DNA of 64,000 nucleotides, from assembly GCA_049840475.1 (NCBI GenBank), contig JASGKX010000001.1, forward strand, positions 62,001 through 126,000. Reading direction: 5' to 3'. Positions 48,238 to 57,067 of the stretch are shown piece by piece. Made by a program: the position numbers and the translations under genes. The stretch's first letter is position 1, and each line of letters opens with the position of its first letter. The notes under the pieces were generated by a model. The model was not told where the DNA came from and did not search any database. It worked only from the letters and a program-made list of their open reading frames with translations. Source of the DNA: JBGVSA01 sp049840475. GTDB lineage: Bacteria > Pseudomonadota > Gammaproteobacteria > Burkholderiales > Rhodocyclaceae.

Positions 48238-48723
48238 TCAACTCAGCAAGCCGTGCCGTTCATGCCAGTCATGCAGTGACTCATGCGGCCACAGTGCGCA
48301 ATGCCTGTGGCCGCGTCCTTTTGGCACATCCACCCACGGCGCGGCATACGCCAGCGCGGCTTCCACCACCTCCGGCGGCGTGGGCAGTGGCGTATCGATG
48401 GCCGACGCGTGTGGGTGCACCAGCTCTGGCCAGCGCGGGTCCCATAACCACAATGCGCTGCCGCATTTGAGACAGAAGTGGCGCTCCGCGCGCGAGCGGC
48501 GCGCACGTTGCCCCGTCTCTCTCAGCACTGCGTGATAGATGCCAATGTGCTTGCGCCCACGCACTTTGAGCGTGCGCGCGTCGCCGCCCAGGTTGATCGC
48601 GTAGCCGCCGCCACCTGCCGTCTTGCGGCAGATCGAGCAGTGACAATGCATGAATGGATAGGGCGAGTCCGATTCCAGAGAGAAACGGACGACACCACAG
48701 TGGCATGAGCCTTCCAGATGCAT
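48238..48723 (-). CDS. GFA-family (glutathione-dependent formaldehyde-activating) protein
   Basis: Small zinc protein of 161 residues. Zinc-ligand motifs are present in order: SCHCG, HCHCSICRK and ERHFCLKCGSALW. Named for Gfa of Paracoccus, but most family members have no proven formaldehyde role. ATG 48723 is fixed by GGAGGT 6 bases upstream and by the domain start; a longer frame to 48909 is a shadow of the neighbouring gene. It directly follows the debranching-enzyme gene (16-base gap), so they are probably co-transcribed. Confidence 0.88.
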   Translation of the reverse strand: MHLEGSCHCGVVRFSLESDSPYPFMHCHCSICRKTAGGGGYAINLGGDARTLKVRGRKHIGIYHAVLRETGQRARRSRAERHFCLKCGSALWLWDPRWPELVHPHASAIDTPLPTPPEVVEAALAYAAPWVDVPKGRGHRHCALWPHESLHDWHERHGLLS

Positions 48724-48739
48724 GTTGCAACCTCCAGCG

Positions 48740-50986
48740 TCAGGGCCGCTCGGCGACGGGTTCATCGACGATCCCCGCAAAGGGATCTTCTTCGCCGGTG
48801 GCGGCTTCTTCGTCGATGGGTGTTGGACGTGGCGTCTGGGCCACGGGCTCGTTGACGAGACCAGCGTAGGTGTCTTCCTCGCCTGTCGGCTCCGTCCATT
48901 CGCTTCCATCGAGCGGCCCGGCCGCGGCCATCACGCTGGCTCGCGCCTTGAGTGCCTCGACCGCGCCGTCGGGCGCAGTGCGGCGCCATGCACGCAGCAC
49001 CTCCGCCACGCTCCAGGCTTGTGCGATGGTGCCGCGTGGCGTGAAGGGCGGATCGGCGTCGAAGATCTCGCTGATGCTGCCAATGCCCGCCTCGCCCAAA
49101 TGTGTCGCCATCCTGGCCAGCATGTGGCGTGCCTCGGCGCGCGTGGCGGCAGAATCCCCGCGCACGGTCAGCCAGGCATCCACATAGGCGCCCAGCAGCC
49201 ACGGCCATACGGTGCCCTGGTGGTAGGCCGAATCGCGCTCATGCAGTGTCCCTTCGTAGTGGCCGCGATAATCCGGGTCGTCGGGGGCCAGCGTGCGCAG
49301 GCCGAGGGGCGTCAGCAGCTCGCGCGTGACGGTTTCGAAGACAGCGTTCCAGCGCTCGGCGTCGAGCACGCTGTGCGGCAGGGACAGCGCAAATATCTGG
49401 TTTGGCCGCACACGCGACTCGTCACCCTCCGGGCCGTCGATCACATCCAGCAAACAGCCCGCCGACTCGTTCCAGAAGCGTTTGTTCAAGGAATCGCGCA
49501 CGCGCTCTGCCGTCCCCCGGTAGTAACTCCCGTCACTCCCCATACGATCGGCCCATGCCGCCATGCAACACAGCGCGTTGTACCAGAGCGCCTGGATCTC
49601 AACGGGTTTGCCTCGACGCGGGGTGACGACTTCGTCGCCGACCTTGGCGTCCATCCAGGTGAGTTGATAGCCCTCCGCCGCAGCGCGCAGCAGACCGTCG
49701 TCAGGGTCCGCGCCAATGCCGAAATGCGTGCCACGCAGATGGTGGCCAATGATGGATTGCAGCACCGGGAATACCTCACTCAACAGGCGCATGTCGCGCG
49801 TGTAGGCAAGGTAGCGATCGATGGCGTGAAAGAACCACAGCGTGGCGTCCGCCGTGTGATAGCGCGCCTGCCGTTCGCCCTCCGGGAACAGGTTTGGCAG
49901 CAGGCCATCCTTCACGTAGCCGGCAAAGGTGCGCAGGATCGCGCGGGCTTCGCGCAGGCGACGCGTGCACAACGTGAGCCCCTCGAAGGAGATCATCGTG
50001 TCGCGGCCCCAGTCGTTGAACCAGTGGTAGCCAGCCATCACTGATCGCACATCGGCCCCGCCCGCCGTCGCGAGCAACGATTCGTCGCGCCGGCTGCCGG
50101 GGGTGACGATGAATTGATCGGCAGCCATCACCAGATGTTGTGCGAACACATCGTCGCCCACGCCTGCCAGGCTAACCAGTTGTGTCAGCCTTGCCTGTTC
50201 GGCCGCGAAAAGCGCCGAAGGCTGGATGGACATCGTCTCCCACGGCTCGGTGCTGAATAGCAACGATGCCTCGCGATCGACCGACAGTTCAAAGTCAAAA
50301 TACCCAGGACTGTGTTGATGTTCGAAGTGGTCATAGCCGCGGTCGCGTTCGACGGCAAAGAGCACGTTGTAGTCGATCTGCCGCTCGGCGTGGAAAGCCG
50401 CCCCCTGACTTGGGGCGATGCGCACTGTCATGCCCGCCACGGTGCGCAGCTCAATGCGCTCGCCCGTCATGTGCAGCGCAAACGGCCAACTCTCGTCACG
50501 CGGAACGGGAGCATTGAGCCGGCGTGCGGCGCCGAACAGGCGAACGCGCAATGACACCGGCGGGCCGCCAAGCACGCGGTAACGCACGCAACTTGTGTTG
50601 AGCCCCTGTGGCATGACAATGGACTTTTCCAGCAGCGTATCGCCAAGTTCAAACAACCACACCGGCGTCATCGCATCGAGCCGGAACTCGCGCAGGAAAT
50701 TCGCGGCATCGGACGTGGTGTGGCGATCCCTGAATTCGGCGCCGGAAAGGTCAGCGGTCAGCGTCTCCGTGCTGACCCTTTCGTCCAGGCGCGCAATGTA
50801 CACGAAACGCCCCGTCGGCTCGGTGAGGTTGGGCACGAACATGCCGTGATAGTGCCGTGTCGGCACGCCCAGCAAGGAACCCGAGGCATACCCGCCCAAC
50901 CCGTTGGTCGTCAGCCACTCGCGCTCACGCAGGGCCTGGGGCGCGGTGCCCGGGGTCCAGCGCAGGGTAATCGGTGAAAGTGCCAT
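48740..50986 (-). CDS. Glycogen-debranching-type amylo-alpha-1,6-glucosidase
   Basis: GDE_N domain (about 15-240: REWLTTNGLGGYASGSLLG, PTRHYHGMFVP) followed by a C-terminal (alpha/alpha)6 amylo-alpha-1,6-glucosidase domain with YHWFNDWGRDTMISFEGL, YHTADATLWFFHAIDRY, LTWMDAKVG, YNALCCMAAW and YHQGTVWPWLLGAY. It should remove alpha-1,6 branches from glycogen or related glucans. ATG 50986 has GGAGG upstream; GTG 51016 is less likely. It has 748 residues. The last 45 residues are an acidic extension holding two copies of a GEEDxxAG[LI]V[ND]EPVA unit. Near aqpZ and otsAB, it may feed glucose units to osmolyte synthesis (inference). Confidence 0.88.
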   Translation of the reverse strand: MALSPITLRWTPGTAPQALREREWLTTNGLGGYASGSLLGVPTRHYHGMFVPNLTEPTGRFVYIARLDERVSTETLTADLSGAEFRDRHTTSDAANFLREFRLDAMTPVWLFELGDTLLEKSIVMPQGLNTSCVRYRVLGGPPVSLRVRLFGAARRLNAPVPRDESWPFALHMTGERIELRTVAGMTVRIAPSQGAAFHAERQIDYNVLFAVERDRGYDHFEHQHSPGYFDFELSVDREASLLFSTEPWETMSIQPSALFAAEQARLTQLVSLAGVGDDVFAQHLVMAADQFIVTPGSRRDESLLATAGGADVRSVMAGYHWFNDWGRDTMISFEGLTLCTRRLREARAILRTFAGYVKDGLLPNLFPEGERQARYHTADATLWFFHAIDRYLAYTRDMRLLSEVFPVLQSIIGHHLRGTHFGIGADPDDGLLRAAAEGYQLTWMDAKVGDEVVTPRRGKPVEIQALWYNALCCMAAWADRMGSDGSYYRGTAERVRDSLNKRFWNESAGCLLDVIDGPEGDESRVRPNQIFALSLPHSVLDAERWNAVFETVTRELLTPLGLRTLAPDDPDYRGHYEGTLHERDSAYHQGTVWPWLLGAYVDAWLTVRGDSAATRAEARHMLARMATHLGEAGIGSISEIFDADPPFTPRGTIAQAWSVAEVLRAWRRTAPDGAVEALKARASVMAAAGPLDGSEWTEPTGEEDTYAGLVNEPVAQTPRPTPIDEEAATGEEDPFAGIVDEPVAERP

Positions 50987-51096
50987 CGCCCCGCCTCCGC
51001 TCTCTGTTGTCGCCACATGCGCTGCGCGCGCGATGCGTGATCTTCAGAATAGGACGCGGAGGGCGAAAAGTTGTAGCCGAAACGATGACAGAAGGG

Positions 51097-53368
51097 TTAC
51101 TTGCGCAACAGCCGCAAGCTGTTGCCCACCACGATGAGGCTGGCGCCGACGTCGGCGAATACAGCCATCCAGAGCGTGCCGACACCCGCCAGGGTCAGCG
51201 CCAGGAATACCACCTTGATGCCGATGGCGAAGGCGATGTTCTGCATCAGGATGCGGCGCGTCTCGCGCGCAAGGGTGAGGAAAGCAGGAATCTTGCGCAG
51301 ATCGTTGTCCATCAGTGCAACGTCGGCGGTCTCGATTGCCGTGCCAGTGGCCGCGCCCATGGCGAAGCCGATGTCGGCGCTGGCCAAAGCGGGCGCATCG
51401 TTGATACCGTCGCCCACCATGCCCGTGATGCCTGCCTCGCGCAGCGCAGCAATGGCGGTGAGCTTGTCCTGCGGCAGCAATTCGCCGCGTGCGTCGTCGA
51501 TCCCCACCTGGCGCGCCATGACCGTTACGGCACCTTTTGCATCGCCACTCAGCATGCAGGTGTGAATGCCCATCGCATGCAGCGAGGCAAGCGCCTCGCG
51601 TGCGCCGTCTCGCACGCGGTCGGCAATCGTGAATACGCCGAGCGCGGTGCGCTCATCGGCCAGCACAACGAACGAACCACCATCGGCCGGCAACGCCGCG
51701 ATGTGTTCATCGAGGCCCTCGGAGCCCAGACCCAGTTCGTCGATAAGGCGAGCATTGCCGAGTCGATAGATGCGGCCATCAATGCGCCCTTCGACGCCGC
51801 GCCCGGGTAGCGCACGAAAATCGTCAACCTGGCCCAGCGCTACGCCCAACTCGCCAGCATGGCGCGCGATCGCCAACGAGACGGGGTGGTCCGAGCGCGC
51901 AGCGAGGCTCGCCGCAGTTGCTTGCACAAAGCTGGCATCGGCGTCGCCGAGTGTCACCAATGAAGTCTGCGCGGGCTCGCCGCGCGTAACGGTGCCCGTT
52001 TTGTCGAGCGCAAGCATACGCAGGCTCGCTGCGCGTTCGAGGTATGCCCCGCCCTTCACCAGCACGCCCTGCCGCGCGGCAGCGGTCAGCGCACTCACAA
52101 TGCTCACGGGTGTGGAGATCACCAGCGCACACGGGCATGCGATGACCAGCAACACCAATGCGCGATACACCCAGTCGAGCCACGCGCCGCCCAGTATCAA
52201 CGGCGGCACCACGGCCACAAGCAACGCCAGTGCGCATACTGCGGGCGTGTAGATCCGCGCGAAACGGTCGAACAAACCGCTGTGTAGGTGCGCGCTCGCT
52301 TTGCGCTTTTTCCACCGCGTGAATGATGCGCGCCAACGTTGTGTCGTCCGACAACGCGGTGGTGACGAACTCGAAGCCGCCATCGAGATTGACGGTGCCA
52401 GCGAACACGCCATCGCCCACGACCTTGTCAACCGGCAGGCTCTCGCCCGTGATCGGCGCCTGATTCACCGACGGACGCCCTTCCACCACCGTGCCATCGA
52501 GCGCAATACGCTCGCCCGGACGCACGCGCACACGGGCTCCGATGACAACCTCCGCCGCGCGCTGCTCCACCCACTGCCCGTCGGGGGACTGCACCGTCAC
52601 GCGATCCGGCGCAAGCGCCACGAGGTCGCCAATGGCCCGGCGCGCGCGGTCGAGCGAACGTGCTTCGATGAGTTCGGCAATGGTGAACAGGACCATCACC
52701 ATCGCGGCTTCCGGCCACTGACCGATCACCAACGCCCCGGTCACCGCAATACTCATCAGGGCATTGATGTTGAGAGCGCCGTGGCGCACCGCGATCCAAC
52801 CCTTGCGGAACGTGCTGCTGCCGCAGGCGATGATGGCCGCGATGGCAAGACAGGCCGATATCCATTCGGGTGCGCCAAACCAATGCGTCGCCTCGGACGC
52901 GATTGCCAAAACCCCCGCAACCCATATCGCGCGCGAAGGGCGCGGAGGAGGCGGAGCCGTGTCGGTGATCGCATCGCCCGTCGTCGGCACGGGCGTAAAA
53001 CCCAACTCCCGGATGGCAACGAGGATCGCGTCGAGCGCGTTGCCGTCGTGGCGCACCGTCAGCACGCGGGCAACCAGATTGAACGACAACCCGCGTACGC
53101 CGTGCATGCGACCAAGGCGATCGCGCAGCAATTGCTCTTCGACGGGGCAATCCATCTGGTCGATGCGCAGTGCCGTCTGCACGCCGCCTTCGCCTTCCGG
53201 CTCGGCGATGCTCATGGCCGACGGCGTCGCGCTACATCCGCAACCGCCACAACACGACGATGCGGGTTGCGCAGCGACGGGCTCGCCGTGCGCGTGATCG
53301 TGGGCATGCGCATGATCGTGATCGCGCACCGGTTCGGAACGTTCGAGATGAGGATGCGGGTGATTCAT
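51097..53368 (-). pseudogene. Cd/Zn/Pb-exporting P1B-type ATPase (CadA/ZntA), disrupted by one frameshift
   Basis: A His-rich N-terminus (HDHAHAHDHAHGE), CCGGCGC and an HMA-like domain with the DCPVEE motif precede the membrane region. TGESLPVDK, CPCALVISTPVS (metal site), DKTGTVTRGE (phosphorylated Asp) and GDGINDAPAL are all present but in two frames. The first frame fails after APTQRFV; the second resumes DRFARIYTPAVCALALLVA. The junction is sense GTTCGAC (plus-strand 52267-52273); losing one base gives the highly conserved APTQRFVDRFARIYTP and a protein of about 756 residues. As read, the protein would lack all catalytic domains. It is divergent from its MerR-type regulator. Confidence 0.9.
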
Positions 53369-53396
53369 TTCTGGACCTGCCACTGTACGTATGCTG

Positions 53397-53428
53397 TAGT
53401 TAAAACCTTGGAGCAACTACAGGGTCAA
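53397..53428 (-). promoter_or_regulatory. MerR-type promoter/operator of the metal ATPase gene
   Basis: On the minus strand, TTGACC (53428-53423) and TAACTA (53402-53397) are separated by 20 bases, the stretched spacing that MerR-family activators correct. The spacer holds the imperfect dyad ACCCTGTAG...CCAAGGT (53405-53425), resembling CadR/PbrR operators. Confidence 0.75.
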
Positions 53429-53434
53429 GCCATC

Positions 53435-53866
53435 ATGAAAATCGGAGAGCTCGCACGCGCCGCCCAGTGCACGGTCGACACCGTCCGCTACTACGAGCGC
53501 GAAGGACTCCTCCCCGAGCCCACCCGCTCCGACAGCAACTACCGGCAATACGGCCACGCCCACGTCGAGCGCCTGCGCTTCATCCGCAACTGCCGGGCGC
53601 TGGACATGGCGCACGAGGAAATCCGTGCGCTGTTGCAGTACTCGGATCAGGCGGGCAGCGATTGCCGTGGGGTGAATGCGCTGGTGGACGAGCACATCGC
53701 GCACGTGGATGTGCGCATTCAAGAGCTGGAACGGCTAAAGGGCGATCTCATCGCGCTGAGGGCGCGGTGCGCGCATGACAGCGATGTCAGCTCATGCGGG
53801 ATCATTCAGGAACTGTCCCATCGCGAAACCGATGGGAAGCCGCCTAAACATACGCACCTGGGGTAA
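53435..53866 (+). CDS. cadR: MerR-family metal-responsive regulator, CadR/PbrR type
   Basis: 143 residues. The N-terminal winged helix (MKIGELARAAQCTVDTVRYYEREGLLP) is followed by the RSDSNYRQY wing and a dimerisation helix. Metal-binding Cys are at 77, 112 and 121, the spacing of the CadR/PbrR group for Cd(II), Pb(II) and Zn(II). It diverges from the P-type ATPase gene across a MerR-type promoter. The gene is intact although its presumed target is frameshifted. ATG 53435 has AGGG about 9 bases upstream. The choice between cadR and pbrR is uncertain. Confidence 0.9.
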   Translation: MKIGELARAAQCTVDTVRYYEREGLLPEPTRSDSNYRQYGHAHVERLRFIRNCRALDMAHEEIRALLQYSDQAGSDCRGVNALVDEHIAHVDVRIQELERLKGDLIALRARCAHDSDVSSCGIIQELSHRETDGKPPKHTHLG

Positions 53867-54061
53867 GCGTAGGGCCATCTTTGCAGCCTCTCTTTGCTTG
53901 AGCCTTCGCGATGACTGAGGCGGGGAGAACACTCTCGCCTTGTTTGGCGTGCCTCTGCTTGCGGGTGGTTGTGGCTGATCGCACCGTACGGTCGGTAATT
54001 CGTGCGGGCGGGCGAATCGCTTGGTCGTTTTCGCACTATTGAAGGGCGAGAGAGGGAGCGG

Positions 54062-55018
54062 AGCGTTGTCCGCCATCGGTTTTCTTCTGCGGGGGTGGGT
54101 GGACTGAAAAGCCCCTTCTTGCTTTTTGGGTTGGTTGTTCGAGCTTCGTCGCGACTGCTTGAGTACGTTGGCCGGGAGTTCGCCCCGGCGGGCGAGTAAC
54201 TTTCTTGTCCCCGACAAGAAAGTCACCAAAGAAGCGGCCCCACAGCATCGTCGGCCGTTGGCCGATCCCCTGCGCTGCGCGGTCGAGAAGGCGGCTGCGG
54301 AACTCGCCCTTCGGGCTCAGACAGTCCTCGCCGACGGCTGCGCCGCAACCTTCTCGCCCTGTGCTGCTCGGCGACGCTGAATGGGGTGCCCACACCACGC
54401 AGCATGGTTGTTCGGGGGAAAGGCCAACACCCCTGTTTCTAGGTGCTTGTGCTGGCGCTCTCGCCAATCAAACGTCGTTGCCGATCGAACAACGTACCCG
54501 TTCGAAGAGCGGATGACGCTTCGCTTTTTTGCCCTACGCGCTACCCGCGACATCTGAAACCTCGCTGCGCGTGTTGCATGCGCTTTGCGGTGCGCGCACG
54601 GTGCGCCACACACGATGAAGAGGTTTTAGCTCCACGCATTTCGGGGTGTTTGCTATGGCCGGCCCCTTTTGAGCCGCCGAGCAACGCAGACAAGTCAGGT
54701 TGCCCGCGTAGCGGGTCGGCGAGGACTGTCTGAGCCCGAAGGGCGAGTTCCGCAGCCGCCTGATTTGACGAGTAGCGCAGGGGACCAGCCGCAGGCTGGC
54801 GGCGATGCAGGGGTCGCTTTCTTGGTGACTTCTTTGTCGATAACAAAGAAGTTACTCGCCCGCCGGGGCGAACTCCCGGCCAACGCACCCAAGCAGTCAA
54901 GACCACGGTTGATAGATGAAAGCCCAAGCAAGAAAGGGCAGTCCTTCCCGTGTCGCATCACGACCAACATTTGCCCATCGGGACGCCCCCCCGGCAAACG
55001 TAATCAAGCAGTCGAGAC
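54062..55018 (-). repeat. Composite hairpin-rich repeat element, copy 2 (inverted)
   Basis: Reverse-complement relative of 44205-45170 over about 0.96 kb, with stretches that look near-identical and a more divergent centre (about 54440-54660). The same two opposed arms are present: one from about 54165 with hairpin ACTTTCTTGTC/GACAAGAAAGT (54199-54223), one ending about 54885 with a GTTACT-flanked ACAAAGAAGT-type hairpin near 54824-54852. No credible gene lies between the MerR gene (53866) and the MscS gene (55092); bases 53867-54061 and 55019-55091 show nothing further. Confidence 0.8.
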
Positions 55019-55091
55019 CAAGCCCGAAAGACCAAGCCCCAAGCAAGAAAGGGCTTTCGACAGCGCGCGACACCGCGCCCCTCTACCCCCT

Positions 55092-56228
55092 CTAGTTCGG
55101 CTTTTTCCCCGCCGAAAGTTCCGCCCGCCCCGCCCCTCGCTCGTATCCATCGTCCACCTCGTCGGGCGTCGCCACCGATGCAATATGCAGAGTCTGAGTA
55201 GGGAAGGCGAATTCGATATGCTCGGCGGCGAAGCGTTCGATGATGCTGAAGTTAATGTCCTGCTGGACATCCATGTACTGGTTGTAATCGCCGCTCATCA
55301 CGTAATACACCACTTCATAAGCCAGCCCGCCCGAGCCGATGGCCTGAAAGTGCACGCGGTCGATCTTCACCCTTTCGCCGTGGTGCGCGATCGCGTCCCG
55401 CACGATCTCGGTAATGCGCCGCAGCTTGTCAACAGGTGTACTGAAGGCCACGCTGAAATTGAACACCACGCGACGCTGCTGCATGGCCTTGTAGTTGCGG
55501 ATGCGGCTCTTGAGCAGATCAGCATTGGAAAAGATCAGCTCTTCGCCGAACAGGCTCTGTATGCGCGTGGTCTTCATGCCAATGTGCTTCACCGTCCCCA
55601 TCATGTCGTCGACGATGATGAAGTCGCCCACCACGAACGGCTTGTCGAGCGCGATGGAGAGCGACGCGAACAGGTCCCCGAGAATGTTCTGCACCGCCAG
55701 CGCCACCGCTACGCCGCCGATGCCGAGGCTTGCCACCAGTGCGGTGATGTTGACACCCAGGTTATCGAGGATCATCAACAGCACCACCACCCACAGCAAC
55801 AGGCGCAGACCGAAGGCGACGATGCCCAGATTCATCACGGTCTTGCCGTCTCGCGAGCCATCGCTGTGACTGAGCCGGTGATCCAGCCACGCAGCGACGG
55901 CCGCACTCCCCCAACGGCCTACCTGCAGCAGCAACACCAGCACCATCGCACGTTCGACAAAGGTGCCGGCGTTGTCCGGCATGTCGAGTGAGCGCAGGCC
56001 GATGAGCAACGAGATGGCGAAGATCGACACGCCGTGTGTGGCGCGCACGAGTTTGGCAAAGATGTCGTCCCACGTACGCGATGTGCGATCGGCCCAGGCT
56101 TGCAGGCGACGCGCGAGCAGACCGCGCACAGCGGTCAGCACAAGGTAGAGCACCAGCGTTACGCCGATTGCGACGAGCAATTGCTCGGCCGCGTTGTCGC
56201 GGTAGATCGGTGAGAGTGTTTTCCACAT
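55092..56228 (-). CDS. MscS-family mechanosensitive ion channel
   Basis: 378 residues. Several N-terminal membrane helices lead to the pore-lining segment LVASLGIGGVAVALAVQNILGDLFASLSIALDKPFVVGDFI, the MscS signature, then the beta domain and a soluble C-terminus. It would release solutes on hypo-osmotic shock. It lies 58 bases after otsB on the same strand, so a trehalose-making operon ends with a gene that lets solutes out. AGGAAAGGA is upstream of ATG 56228. The C-terminal tail is charged and unconserved. Confidence 0.93.
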   Translation of the reverse strand: MWKTLSPIYRDNAAEQLLVAIGVTLVLYLVLTAVRGLLARRLQAWADRTSRTWDDIFAKLVRATHGVSIFAISLLIGLRSLDMPDNAGTFVERAMVLVLLLQVGRWGSAAVAAWLDHRLSHSDGSRDGKTVMNLGIVAFGLRLLLWVVVLLMILDNLGVNITALVASLGIGGVAVALAVQNILGDLFASLSIALDKPFVVGDFIIVDDMMGTVKHIGMKTTRIQSLFGEELIFSNADLLKSRIRNYKAMQQRRVVFNFSVAFSTPVDKLRRITEIVRDAIAHHGERVKIDRVHFQAIGSGGLAYEVVYYVMSGDYNQYMDVQQDINFSIIERFAAEHIEFAFPTQTLHIASVATPDEVDDGYERGAGRAELSAGKKPN

Positions 56229-56286
56229 GGCGGAGTCCTTTCCTGTTGAAGCGGGCGGCCCGCCGCCCCGGTGTCGGGTGATCCGG

Positions 56287-57036
56287 TTATCGCATGGCGC
56301 GCTCGATGAACTGGATGACGCCAGCGACCTCGCTTTGCGAATTGAGGTAGAAGCGCGCCATTGAATCCTCGCGCCGCTCGATGCGGCAGGTCAGCCAGTC
56401 CGGGTGTGCATGACGGAAGACGACTTCATCGGTGTCGTCGTCCCCGAGGAACATGACGCCGCCCGCCTCCGCTCGCCGGGCCAGTTCAACCACCGCGTCG
56501 TACTTGTTCGGCGCCTCGGCGGGCAGCAGGTTGACCACGCATTTGCCGCCGATGATCTGGGGCACCGGGTTGAGCGTGCGCGACAGCTCCGTCAGCAAAG
56601 CCTGTGCCGCGTCGCGGTCGCTCGCCAGCCGGTAATGCAGGGTGATGGAGCGTCGCTTGTCTTCCACCAGCACGCCTGGCGGCAGGCGCCAGGTTTCGAT
56701 CTGCAGATGCCACTGCGCCACTTGCCGTTCGATGGCGTGGCCCCATCCCCCAGTTTCTTCAGTCAGCCCTTCAGCGCCATGGTTCCCGACGATGTAGCCG
56801 GGCACGAATCCCAGCCGCGAGCGAACATCCGCCACCGCACGGCCAGTGACCACCGCCACCGGGGCCAGTCGCGAAAGACGGTTCATGGCAATGGCCACGG
56901 CCGTCGATGCATGCGCGTCGTCCGGCATCGGCACGATCGGTGCGAGCGTGCCGTCAAAATCGAACGCCAGCAGAGGCCGTCGCCTCAGCAACGCATACAG
57001 GGCCTCCTGGCCGGTGGGTGACAACAGGTAACGCAC
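56287..57036 (-). CDS. otsB: Trehalose-6-phosphate phosphatase
   Basis: HAD-superfamily phosphatase completing trehalose synthesis. Motif I is LAFDFDGTLAPIV (nucleophile Asp in FDFDGT), motif II VVTGR, then GNHGAEG and motif IV LGDDDTDEVVF. It has 249 residues, standard for OtsB. GTG 57036 has AGAGGA 7 bases upstream and begins at RYLLSPTGQ; the longer frame to 57183 has no support. It starts 31 bases after otsA ends. Confidence 0.93.
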   Translation of the reverse strand: MRYLLSPTGQEALYALLRRRPLLAFDFDGTLAPIVPMPDDAHASTAVAIAMNRLSRLAPVAVVTGRAVADVRSRLGFVPGYIVGNHGAEGLTEETGGWGHAIERQVAQWHLQIETWRLPPGVLVEDKRRSITLHYRLASDRDAAQALLTELSRTLNPVPQIIGGKCVVNLLPAEAPNKYDAVVELARRAEAGGVMFLGDDDTDEVVFRHAHPDWLTCRIERREDSMARFYLNSQSEVAGVIQFIERAMR

Positions 57037-57067
57037 GGCGATTCCTCTCTCTTCTTGTGAGCCTGCC

